Below are positions 6,486-13,614 of a DNA stretch of 16,088 nucleotides, one piece after another. The notes beneath the pieces were generated by a model. The model searched no databases and was not told the origin of the DNA. It saw only the letters and a list, made by a program, of their open reading frames with translations. The first letter of the stretch is position 1; each line of letters begins with the position of its first letter. The stretch comes from an uncultured Collinsella sp. (GTDB taxonomy: Bacteria > Actinomycetota > Coriobacteriia > Coriobacteriales > Coriobacteriaceae), in the NCBI GenBank assembly GCA_902490305.1, contig CABUDI010000032.1:1-16088 (forward strand), given 5' to 3'. Position numbers and translations under genes: made by a program.

Positions 6486-7891
6486 GTGAGCACCCCCAAC
6501 AAATCGACCGCACGCTGCGCGATACCCGTATTTTGACGTTGCGCATTTGGGCCATCGTTGGCTGCATTGTCATCGCCGCCGTCATCTTTAACCTTATGGG
6601 CATCCTGGCGCCGGTTATCGAGTTTCTCGCTGTTGGTTCCATCATTGCCTTTGTGATGTCCCCGATCACCAATTGGCTCGAGCATCATGGCGTCGGCCGT
6701 GGCATCGGTTCGCTTATCGCGCTTATTGTTGTTGTTGCCGTGCTCGTCGGTGTCGTTTGCATCTTGTCGCCGATTCTCTTTGGTCAGATCATGGAAGTCC
6801 TGAGCCGCCTGCCCGAGCAGCTTCGTGTTGCGGGTGGCGATCTCAATGAGATGATCTCGCATGCCAAGACGCTCAACAACACGCCGGTTAAGGAGTACTT
6901 GGACGACAATCTGTCATCACTCGTTACCGTCGCATCGAAGTATGTGTCTCAGATTGCCGCCGAGCTCGGTCGCGGTGTATTCCCGCTCATTACCAATACG
7001 GCATCGCAACTGTTCGTTATCTTCCTGGGCCTGGTGCTTGCCTACTGGATGGCCTGCGACTACCCTCGCATGCACCACGAGATTTGCACCATCATCGGTC
7101 AGGAGAAGGAGACCTCGTACCGCTTTATGGTCGCCATCCTTTCTCGCTCTGTCGGCGGCTACATGCGCGGTATGGTCGTGACGTCCATCTGCGGTGGTTT
7201 CCTCGCCTTTATCGGTTTTATGATCATCGGCCATCCGTATGCGGCGCTCATGGCTATCTTTACCGGCATCATGCATTTGGTTCCGGTCGTCGGTCCCTGG
7301 GTGAGCGCAGCAATCGCCACAGTGCTCGGTTTCATGTTCAGTCCCATGTTGGCGTTATGGACGCTCATCGTGACGATGGTCGCACAAAATGTCACCGACA
7401 ATGTGATTTCGCCTAAGGTCATGCAGAGCTCAGTGCAGGTGCATCCCATCATGAGCCTTACGGCGCTCGTTATTGGCTCGGCACTCATGGGCCCCATCGG
7501 CATGATTATTGCCATCCCGCTTTGTGCGGCTCTCAAGGGTATCTTCGTGTACTACTTCGAGAATGAGACCGGTCGCCAGCTTGTGGCATACGACGGCGCT
7601 GTGTTTAAGGGCACGCCGTATCGCGATGCCGAGGGCAACCCGGTCGCCGCCTACGACGCGCTCGGCGACGATACCTTCATCTACGAGTCCGAGCTCATCG
7701 GCAACGAGACTGTGCCCGAGGCCAAGGCCATGCCCAAGCCCGAGCTCGATAATCCCTGGATTAAACTCTCGAGCCTGCAGCCCGATGCCACGGGCTTCTT
7801 CAAGAACCCCTTCGCCAAGGACGATGACTCCAACTCGGACGACGACACCAAAACCGGCATCGACGGCTCCATGGACGATGACGACAACTAG
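6482..7891 (+). CDS. AI-2E family membrane permease
   Basis: Polytopic membrane protein of 469 residues from the AI-2E (PerM/TqsA/YtvI) transporter family. Hydrophobic segments fall near 22-44, 47-66, 76-101, 166-190, 228-250, 255-283, 287-305 and 322-356. Signature stretches are IGHPYAALMAIFTG (249-262) with LVPVVGP (266-272), and NVISPKVM (307-314) followed by HPI (321-323). Substrates vary within the family (autoinducer-2 export, Na+/H+ exchange, others) and cannot be read here. Beyond the family domain a cytoplasmic tail of about 110 residues (360-469) ends in a strongly acidic Asp/Ser stretch. The ATG overlaps the sigma-factor stop (ATGA). The nearest purine-rich site, GGAG at 6465-6468, is rather far at 13 bases, so coupling to the sigma gene is likely. 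A terminator follows. Confidence 0.9.
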   Translation: MSEHPQQIDRTLRDTRILTLRIWAIVGCIVIAAVIFNLMGILAPVIEFLAVGSIIAFVMSPITNWLEHHGVGRGIGSLIALIVVVAVLVGVVCILSPILFGQIMEVLSRLPEQLRVAGGDLNEMISHAKTLNNTPVKEYLDDNLSSLVTVASKYVSQIAAELGRGVFPLITNTASQLFVIFLGLVLAYWMACDYPRMHHEICTIIGQEKETSYRFMVAILSRSVGGYMRGMVVTSICGGFLAFIGFMIIGHPYAALMAIFTGIMHLVPVVGPWVSAAIATVLGFMFSPMLALWTLIVTMVAQNVTDNVISPKVMQSSVQVHPIMSLTALVIGSALMGPIGMIIAIPLCAALKGIFVYYFENETGRQLVAYDGAVFKGTPYRDAEGNPVAAYDALGDDTFIYESELIGNETVPEAKAMPKPELDNPWIKLSSLQPDATGFFKNPFAKDDDSNSDDDTKTGIDGSMDDDDN

Positions 7892-7941
7892 CGGGGTAAT
7901 TCGGGTTAACATTCATACGCGCTAACATGCAATTTCGCTGA

Positions 7942-7971
7942 AGGGCCGGCATTGTGCCGGCCCTCTTTTTT
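7942..7971 (+). terminator. Intrinsic terminator after the permease gene
   Basis: A perfect 9-bp G/C-rich stem (AGGGCCGGC at 7942-7950 with GCCGGCCCT at 7956-7964) around the loop ATTGT is followed by CTTTTTT (7965-7971). This is a textbook Rho-independent terminator and closes the run that starts at the DUF948-like gene. Confidence 0.93.
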
Positions 7972-7997
7972 GCACGGGGGCGGTTGGATGGTAATAT
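7970..7997 (+). promoter_or_regulatory. Likely extended -10 promoter of alaS
   Basis: TAATAT at 7992-7997 is preceded by TGG (7989-7991), the TGn of an extended -10 element. A weak -35 candidate, TTGCAC (7970-7975), lies 16 bases upstream and touches the T-run of the terminator. The transcript would begin near 8004 and leave a leader of about 40 bases. That is too short for a T-box riboswitch. Confidence 0.45.
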
Positions 7998-8028
7998 CGT
8001 TACGTTTGAACTGTTTCGATGTGAAACC

Positions 8029-8034
8029 GAGGAG
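8029..8034 (+). promoter_or_regulatory. Shine-Dalgarno site fixing the alaS start
   Basis: GAGGAG at 8029-8034, nine bases before the ATG at 8044. It favours this start over an in-frame GTG at 7954, which lies in the loop of the terminator and would add 30 unrelated residues. Confidence 0.75.
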
Positions 8035-8043
8035 ATTCCCTCT

Positions 8044-10701
8044 ATGAGTGCTGACTACCCGTCAATGACTACGGCCGAGATTCGCTCTAAGTTCCTCAAC
8101 TTCTTTGAGGAGCGCGGTCTTAAGCTCTATCCTTCTTCGTCCCTCGTCCCCGACGATCCTTCTCTGCTGCTTGCCAACGCCGGCATGAACCAGTTTAAGG
8201 AGTACTACCAGGGCAAGAAGACCATGAAGGAGATCGGCGCGATCTCCTGCCAGAAGTGCGTCCGCACCAATGACATCGATTGCATCGGCGAGGACGGCCG
8301 TCACCTGTCGTTCTTCGAGATGCTTGGCGATTTCTCTTTTGGCGGCGTCTCCAAGGAGCAGGCTTGCGCTTGGGCCTTTGAGCTCATCACCAAGGAGTTC
8401 AAGCTGCCGCTCGACCGCCTGTACTTTACCGTCTTTACCGAGGACGATGAGACCCATGACGTGTGGCGCTCCCTGGGCGTTGCCGAGGACCACATCTCCC
8501 GCTTGGGCGAGGACGACAACTTCTGGGCCGCTGGCCCCACCGGCCCCTGCGGTCCGTGCTCCGAGATCTATTTTGACATGGGCGAGGAGGTCGGTTGCGG
8601 CAGCCCCGACTGCAAGCCCGGCTGCGACTGCGACCGCTTCCTTGAGTTCTGGAACCTCGTGTTTACCCAGTACGACCGCCAGGAGGACGGCTCCATGCCG
8701 GAGCTGCCACACCGTAACCTCGATACGGGCATGGGTCTGGAGCGCATGGCCGCCATCATGCAGCACAAGACCGCCAACTACGACGGCGATCTGATGCAGC
8801 ACCTCATCAAGCTCGGTGAGGAGATCAGCGGCAAGACCTATGACGCCGACGATTACTCCGGCGCCAGCCGCTCCCTGCGCATCATCGCCGACCACTCCCG
8901 TGCCGTCGACTTTATGATCTCGGACGGCATCCTGCCCGGTAACGAGGGCCGCGAGTACGTCCTTCGCCGTCTGCTCCGCCGCGCCGTGTTCCACGGCCGC
9001 CTGCTGGGCATCGAGGGCGCCTTCCTGACCAAGTTCATCGACGAGGTTAACGCTCAGATGGGCGAGGCCTATCCCGAGCTGCTCAAGAACGTCGCGCTCG
9101 TTAAGGGTATTGTCGCCTCCGAGGAGGAGCGCTTCTCCACGACGCTCGACAACGGCCGTGTTTACCTGGACGAGGCCCTGGCCGCGCTCGCCGACGGCGC
9201 CGTCCTTCCGGGCGACGTTGCCTTTAAGCTGCACGACACCTTTGGTTTCCCCATCGACCTGACTGTCGAGATCGCCGGCGCTGCTGGCCACGACGTCGAC
9301 ATGGACGGCTTCACCGCCTGCATGGAGGACCAGAAGGCCCGCGCTCGTGCCAACGCCAAGGGCGATGCCTGGGGCAGCTTCAACGATGTGTGGGTCGAGC
9401 TTTCCGACAAGGTCGCCGCGACCGAGTTCGATGGCTATGACAACGATGCGATCGAGGGTGCCAAGGTTGTCGCCATCGTTCGCAACGGCGAGTCGGTCGA
9501 GTCCGCTGCCGCCGGCGAGGACGTCGAGGTCGTGCTCGACCGCACCCCGTTCTACGCCGAGATGGGCGGCCAGCAGGGTGACGCCGGCGAGCTTTCCGCC
9601 GAGGGCGTTGTTCTTACCGTTTCCGATACCAAGAACCACAACGGCCTGTATGCCCACGTCGCGCACGTTGCCGAGGGCACGCTGACCGTCGGTGCCGCTG
9701 TGACCGCCGCGCTCGACGCCGAGCGCCGTGGCTTCCTGCGCCGCAACCACACCGCCACGCACCTGCTCGACGCTGCCCTTAAGCAGGTCCTGGGCGAGCA
9801 CGTCTCCCAGGCCGGCTCGCTGGTGACGCCCGAGCACCTGCGCTTTGACTTTACACACTTCGAGGCCCTGTCCTCCGAGCAGCTCAAGGCTGTCGAGGAC
9901 CTGGTCAACCAGCAGATCTTCGCTTCCAAGCCGGTCGTGACCCGTGTCATGGGCATCGACGAGGCTAAGGCTGCCGGCGCTGTCGCCCTGTTTGGCGAGA
10001 AGTATGGCGACGTCGTCCGCGTTGTCTCCGTGGGCGCTGAGGACCAGCCGTTCTCCCGCGAACTCTGCGGTGGCACACACGCTGCCAACACCGCCGAGAT
10101 CGGCCTGTTCAAGATCATTTCCGAGTCCTCCACGGGCTCCAATGTCCGCCGTATCGAGGCCGTGACCTCTAAGGGTGCCCTCGACTATATGGCCGACCGC
10201 CTGGCACTCGTTGACGCCGCTGCTACTGCGCTCAAGTGCCGCGTCGACGAGGTTCCCGCTCGCGTGGAGAACCTGCAGGCCGAGCTGCGCGAGACGTCCA
10301 ATAAGCTCAAGAAGGCTCTGACCGGTGGCTCCTCCGACGCCATCTCCAGCGCCATCGAGGGCGCCGTCGAGCTGAATGGCTACAAGCTCGTTGTTGCTGA
10401 GCTTCAGGGTCTCGAGGCCGCTGACCTGCGCAACGTTTGGGATACCGTGCACCAGAAGGTCGCCGGCCCTGTCGCCTGCGTTGTTGCCAGCGTGACTGAG
10501 AAGGGCACTCCGGCCCTGCTCGCTGCCGGCTCCGATGACGCCGTCAAGGCCGGTTTCCACGCCGGTAACGTGATCAAGCAGATCGCGGGTCTGGTCGACG
10601 GTCGCGGTGGCGGTCGTCCCAACATGGCCCAGGCCGGTGGCAAGAACGCTGCCGGCATCGCCGATGCCCTCGCGGCCGCTAAGACCGCGCTCGGCGCCTA
10701 A
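8044..10701 (+). CDS. alaS: Alanine--tRNA ligase
   Basis: Cytosolic alanyl-tRNA synthetase, 885 residues, close to the bacterial norm of about 875. It charges tRNA-Ala and edits Ser/Gly mischarging. The class II catalytic core begins with IRSKFLNFFEERG (13-25) and includes NAGMNQFK (45-52), KCVRTNDID (71-79) and the FFEMLGDFSFG stretch (90-100). A Cys-rich insertion (GCGSPDC, CDCDRF) matches many Gram-positive AlaRS proteins. The editing domain keeps its zinc motif, HTATH (H569, H573) and CGGTH (C675, H679). The C-Ala domain ends in GGGRPNMAQAGG. The ATG at 8044 is supported by GAGGAG at 8029-8034. Codon choice is more strongly biased toward C-ending codons than in most neighbours, consistent with high expression. 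ruvX follows after 17 bases. Confidence 0.98.
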   Translation: MSADYPSMTTAEIRSKFLNFFEERGLKLYPSSSLVPDDPSLLLANAGMNQFKEYYQGKKTMKEIGAISCQKCVRTNDIDCIGEDGRHLSFFEMLGDFSFGGVSKEQACAWAFELITKEFKLPLDRLYFTVFTEDDETHDVWRSLGVAEDHISRLGEDDNFWAAGPTGPCGPCSEIYFDMGEEVGCGSPDCKPGCDCDRFLEFWNLVFTQYDRQEDGSMPELPHRNLDTGMGLERMAAIMQHKTANYDGDLMQHLIKLGEEISGKTYDADDYSGASRSLRIIADHSRAVDFMISDGILPGNEGREYVLRRLLRRAVFHGRLLGIEGAFLTKFIDEVNAQMGEAYPELLKNVALVKGIVASEEERFSTTLDNGRVYLDEALAALADGAVLPGDVAFKLHDTFGFPIDLTVEIAGAAGHDVDMDGFTACMEDQKARARANAKGDAWGSFNDVWVELSDKVAATEFDGYDNDAIEGAKVVAIVRNGESVESAAAGEDVEVVLDRTPFYAEMGGQQGDAGELSAEGVVLTVSDTKNHNGLYAHVAHVAEGTLTVGAAVTAALDAERRGFLRRNHTATHLLDAALKQVLGEHVSQAGSLVTPEHLRFDFTHFEALSSEQLKAVEDLVNQQIFASKPVVTRVMGIDEAKAAGAVALFGEKYGDVVRVVSVGAEDQPFSRELCGGTHAANTAEIGLFKIISESSTGSNVRRIEAVTSKGALDYMADRLALVDAAATALKCRVDEVPARVENLQAELRETSNKLKKALTGGSSDAISSAIEGAVELNGYKLVVAELQGLEAADLRNVWDTVHQKVAGPVACVVASVTEKGTPALLAAGSDDAVKAGFHAGNVIKQIAGLVDGRGGGRPNMAQAGGKNAAGIADALAAAKTALGA

Positions 10702-10718
10702 GAATCTAAGAAGTCGCT

Positions 10719-11147
10719 GTGGTTGCGCTCGCGCTGGACATAGGGGAGACCAGGATTGGCATCGCCGTCTCGAGCCGTGATGGCAAGATGGCGATGCCTG
10801 TCAAGGTGCTTCCGGCTGCCGAGGTCACCGGTATGGCCAAGACGTTCCGCTACCTGGTGGAGGACTATGAGCCCGATATCCTGGTAAGCGGACGTCCCCT
10901 GACCATGGCCGGTGAGCCCGGCCCTCAGGCCGAGCGCGTTGCCGCTGTGGCGCAAAAGATTGCCGACGAGCTCGATCTTCCGTTGGAGTTTGAGGACGAG
11001 CGTCTGTCCTCGCAAGAGGCCAAGCGTATCCTGCGCGAGCAGGGACTCAACGAAAAGCAGATGAGGGGCAAGATCGACATGATTGCCGCCAGCCTGTTTT
11101 TGCAGACGTGGCTCGATCGTAAAAACGAGGAGGTTTCGCATGCCTAG
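10719..11147 (+). CDS. ruvX: RuvX/YqgF-family putative pre-16S rRNA nuclease
   Basis: RNase H-fold protein of 142 residues from the YqgF/RuvX family, implicated in maturing the 16S rRNA 5' end and possibly in Holliday junction processing. It has the first-strand acidic residue D7 (LALDIGETRIG), VSGRPLTMAG (56-65, equivalent to the usual V-G-x-P-L motif), E94 in FEDERLSS, and D120 in KIDMIAA. These form the expected acidic triad. The start is a GTG at 10719 with only a weak upstream site (AAGAAG). A stop codon at 10707 in the same frame excludes an earlier start. It lies 17 bases after alaS and overlaps mltG by 8 bases. alaS-ruvX-mltG is a widely conserved order. Confidence 0.93.
   Translation: MVALALDIGETRIGIAVSSRDGKMAMPVKVLPAAEVTGMAKTFRYLVEDYEPDILVSGRPLTMAGEPGPQAERVAAVAQKIADELDLPLEFEDERLSSQEAKRILREQGLNEKQMRGKIDMIAASLFLQTWLDRKNEEVSHA
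11127..11133 (+). promoter_or_regulatory. Shine-Dalgarno site fixing the mltG start
   Basis: GAGGAGG at 11127-11133, inside the 3' end of ruvX and six bases before the ATG at 11140. It favours this start over an in-frame TTG at 11083. Confidence 0.75.
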
Positions 11148-12573
11148 TGCTTCCGATCCGCGCCAGCCGAATCGTACACAGCAGCCGGCGTCGCGCCCTG
11201 CCCAGCCTGGCCAGCGTCCGGCACAGCCGACGCAGCGCGCAGCTCAGCCTGCCGCGCGCCCGGCGCAGTCCTTCTCTCGTTCGGCCCAACCTGTTCAACG
11301 GACGGGTCAGCAGCCTTCTGCTCGTTCGGTTCAGCATTCGGCTTCTCACGCGGCTCAGCAGCCCACTGCTCGTACGGCCCAGCCTGCAGGCGGCACCCGC
11401 TTTAAGCAGCAGGCACCTACCCAGCGAACGCAGGCCCCCCAATCGCATTCGCATCACGCTCGCGGTTCGCATGGCGTTGCTCCGGCGACCCGCTCGAGCT
11501 ACAACACGCATGCTCGTCGCGGTGCTCAAAAGAAGAGTTCTCCGGTTCCCATGATCATCGGCGTTGTGGTGGCGGTGCTCGCGCTTGCTGCGATCGCTTT
11601 CTTTGTCGTGCCGGCCGTCAAGGGCTTCTTTGCCGGTGAGGATACGAAGGTCACGGCTGGTCAGCAGGTTACGGTGACCATTCCCGATGGTGCTTCGGGC
11701 GATACGATCGCCTCGATTCTCTCCGAGAACCATATCGTAGAAAATCCCAAGGATTACTATGCGGCGGTGAAAAAGCTCAACGCCGATATGTCGCTCAAGC
11801 CAGGTGATTATTCGTTCACCACACTCATGGATGCGACCAAGGTTGTTCAGCAGCTCATGGAAGGCCCCAACGCGGGCTCCAATGCGCTGACTATCCCTGA
11901 GGGTCTAACGGTCGATCAAATCGCCGACCGTGTGGCCCAGGCCTACGACAGTATCTCCAAGGAAGACTTCCTCAACCAGGCCAAGGCCTCCAACTACGTG
12001 GACGACTATAGCTTCCTTAAGGGCGCCGTCAACGACTCGCTCGAGGGTTTCTTGTTCCCCAAGACCTATTCGTTGGGTGATTCGCCGACGGCCGATGACG
12101 TGATTCGCGCTATGCTCGATCAGTTTAAGACCGAGTACAAGTCGCTTGACTTTGCGAGCTGCGAAGCCAAGATCAAGGAGCGCTATGGTGTGGAGATGTC
12201 CGACTACGACATCGTCAACTTGGCCTCTATCGTCGAGCGCGAGGGCCTCAACGCCGATCAACGTGCGCACGTGGCCTCGGTCTTCTACAACCGCCTTGCC
12301 GGCAAGCTCGACGGTCTGCGCTATCTCAACAGCGATGCGACCATGATGTATGTCACCGGTGGCGAGGTTACCGCCGACGACCTGCAGAGCGATAGTCCGT
12401 ATAACACCTATAAGCACGAGGGTCTGCCGCCCACGCCCATCTGCTCTCCGTCGCTCGAGGCACTCAAGGCCACGCTTGAGCCGACCGACTCCGATGACCT
12501 GTATTTCTACATTACGCAGGACGAGGAGTACTTCTCGCAAACCTACGAAGAGCATCAACAGTCTTGGAATTAG
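11140..12573 (+). CDS. mltG: Endolytic murein transglycosylase MltG
   Basis: MltG (YceG family), a membrane-anchored lytic transglycosylase that cleaves nascent glycan strands and so ends peptidoglycan polymerisation. It has 477 residues. Residues 1-135 form a cytoplasmic tail dominated by Gln, Pro, Ala, Arg and Ser with many A-Q-P and R-P-A-Q repeats. A single membrane segment spans 138-160. The extracellular YceG domain follows, with EGFLFPKTY, ASIVERE (362-368, E366 at the position of the catalytic glutamate), SVFYNRL, LNSDATMMY and SPYNTYKHEGLPPTPI. All core motifs are present. GAGGAGG (11127-11133) and an 8-base overlap with ruvX define the start. The yqeG-type gene starts one base after its stop. 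The tail looks like a variable low-complexity linker rather than a domain. Confidence 0.95.
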   Translation: MPSASDPRQPNRTQQPASRPAQPGQRPAQPTQRAAQPAARPAQSFSRSAQPVQRTGQQPSARSVQHSASHAAQQPTARTAQPAGGTRFKQQAPTQRTQAPQSHSHHARGSHGVAPATRSSYNTHARRGAQKKSSPVPMIIGVVVAVLALAAIAFFVVPAVKGFFAGEDTKVTAGQQVTVTIPDGASGDTIASILSENHIVENPKDYYAAVKKLNADMSLKPGDYSFTTLMDATKVVQQLMEGPNAGSNALTIPEGLTVDQIADRVAQAYDSISKEDFLNQAKASNYVDDYSFLKGAVNDSLEGFLFPKTYSLGDSPTADDVIRAMLDQFKTEYKSLDFASCEAKIKERYGVEMSDYDIVNLASIVEREGLNADQRAHVASVFYNRLAGKLDGLRYLNSDATMMYVTGGEVTADDLQSDSPYNTYKHEGLPPTPICSPSLEALKATLEPTDSDDLYFYITQDEEYFSQTYEEHQQSWN

Positions 12574-12574
12574 C

Positions 12575-13072
12575 ATGAGGATTTTTAGCCCCAAACGATA
12601 CGTTGCCTCGGTTGATCGCATCGACCTCGATACCCTGTGGGCCGACGGCAAACGCGCCATTCTGCTCGATCGTGATAACACCCTGGTGCCGCGCGACACC
12701 GAGCAGGTTCCCGCCGCGGTTTCCGCTTGGCTCGACGCCGCCCGCGCCAAAGGCTTTAAGCTGTGCATGGTGTCCAACAACTGGCATCGCGACCAGGTCA
12801 TGAGCTCTGCACGCGAGCTGGGACTCGAGGCTATTAGCCACGCCATGAAGCCGGCGCCGTTTGCCCTCAAGGCGGGTCTTAAGCGCCTCGGCGCCACGGC
12901 CGACGAGGCGGTACTGATCGGTGATCAGCTCTACACTGACGTGTGGAGTGGCAATTTCGCCGGCGTTGACACTATTCTGGTCAAGCCGCAGGCGACCCAG
13001 GACCTGTGGTACACGCAGATCTTCCGTATCTTTGAGCGCCGGGCCCTGCGCGACCTTCCCTGCGAGGAATAG
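12575..13072 (+). CDS. YqeG-family HAD phosphatase
   Basis: HAD-superfamily subfamily IIIA phosphatase of the YqeG type, 165 residues, cytosolic. The motifs are complete: motif I LDRDNTLV (31-38) with nucleophile D32 and acid/base D34, motif II SNN (67-69), motif III lysine K92 (KPAP), and motif IV GDQLYTD (116-122). YqeG relatives include the mitochondrial PGP phosphatase PTPMT1-like/Gep4 line, so phosphatidylglycerophosphate is one possible substrate, but nothing here proves it. The ATG at 12575 is one base after the mltG stop with only a poor ribosome site, so coupled translation is likely. The gene occupies the place where aroE/aroC genes often stand in the related actinobacterial cluster. 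Confidence 0.88.
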   Translation: MRIFSPKRYVASVDRIDLDTLWADGKRAILLDRDNTLVPRDTEQVPAAVSAWLDAARAKGFKLCMVSNNWHRDQVMSSARELGLEAISHAMKPAPFALKAGLKRLGATADEAVLIGDQLYTDVWSGNFAGVDTILVKPQATQDLWYTQIFRIFERRALRDLPCEE

Positions 13073-13080
13073 GTTTCGCC

Positions 13081-13614
13081 ATGTCTCAGCACTTCAAACA
13101 CGGCTGCGACCATATCTTCTTTATCGGCTTTTTGGGCGCGGGCAAGTCGACGCTTGCGCGCAACGTGGGCACTATGTTCAAGCGTCGATTCATCGATACC
13201 GATCGTTTGGTTGTGCGTCGATGCGGCAAGTCGGTGACCGAGATATTTGAGACCGAGGGCGAGGATCGTTTTCGCGAGCTCGAGACCTCGGCGCTCCGTT
13301 CGCTCCAAAGCGAGCGCAGCCTGTTGGTTTCGTGCGGGGGCGGCATTGTCGAGACGCCGGTGAATATTGAGCTGATGCACGAAATGGGTACGTGTGTGTA
13401 CCTCGAGGGCGACTTTGAGGATTCGATTCGCCAGATTCGTCGGTCCGATACGCGCCCCGATTTCCGTTCGCCCGAGCATGCTGCGCGCCTGTTTGAGCAT
13501 CGCCGTCCGCTGTATCGCCAGGCCGCTGACCTTACCCTTGATATTCGAAATAAGTCCTTCGAGGACGTTTCCTACCTTTGTGCCGAGATGCTTTTGGAGC
13601 GTGGGCTGCTATGA
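13081..13614 (+). CDS. aroK: Shikimate kinase
   Basis: Shikimate kinase of 177 residues, catalysing ATP-dependent 3-phosphorylation of shikimate in the chorismate pathway. All expected motifs are intact: P-loop GFLGAGKST (16-24), the shikimate-binding DTD (39-41) and R65 (RFRELE), the GGG loop (86-88), the lid arginine R125, and RRPLY (141-145). Length is normal. The ATG at 13081 is 8 bases after the yqeG stop, with AGG at 13071-13073 and GAGGAA at 13064-13069 as ribosome-site candidates. Its stop overlaps the next start (ATGA). The kinase appears functional even though its aroB partner does not. Confidence 0.95.
   Translation: MSQHFKHGCDHIFFIGFLGAGKSTLARNVGTMFKRRFIDTDRLVVRRCGKSVTEIFETEGEDRFRELETSALRSLQSERSLLVSCGGGIVETPVNIELMHEMGTCVYLEGDFEDSIRQIRRSDTRPDFRSPEHAARLFEHRRPLYRQAADLTLDIRNKSFEDVSYLCAEMLLERGLL

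Noticed and set aside
7907..7928. Direct repeat TAACAT spaced 16 bases after the permease gene
   Set aside because: Six-base repeats at this distance are expected by chance, and the site lies between a stop codon and a terminator with no promoter.
7954..8043. N-terminal extension of alaS by 30 residues from a GTG
   Set aside because: The GTG lies in the terminator loop, the extra residues do not resemble AlaRS, and GAGGAG before the ATG at 8044 gives a better start.
8004..8043. T-box riboswitch in the alaS leader
   Set aside because: The gap between the upstream terminator and the start codon is under 75 bases, with no stem I or T-box-like consensus.
8062..10560. An 832-codon open frame on the minus strand, opposite alaS
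   Set aside because: It is a mirror of the strongly biased codon use of alaS. Its translation is low-complexity (G, L, V, D, A-rich), matches no family I know and has no ribosome site. Similar minus-strand frames opposite the glycosyltransferase, aroB and pepP genes were rejected for the same reason.
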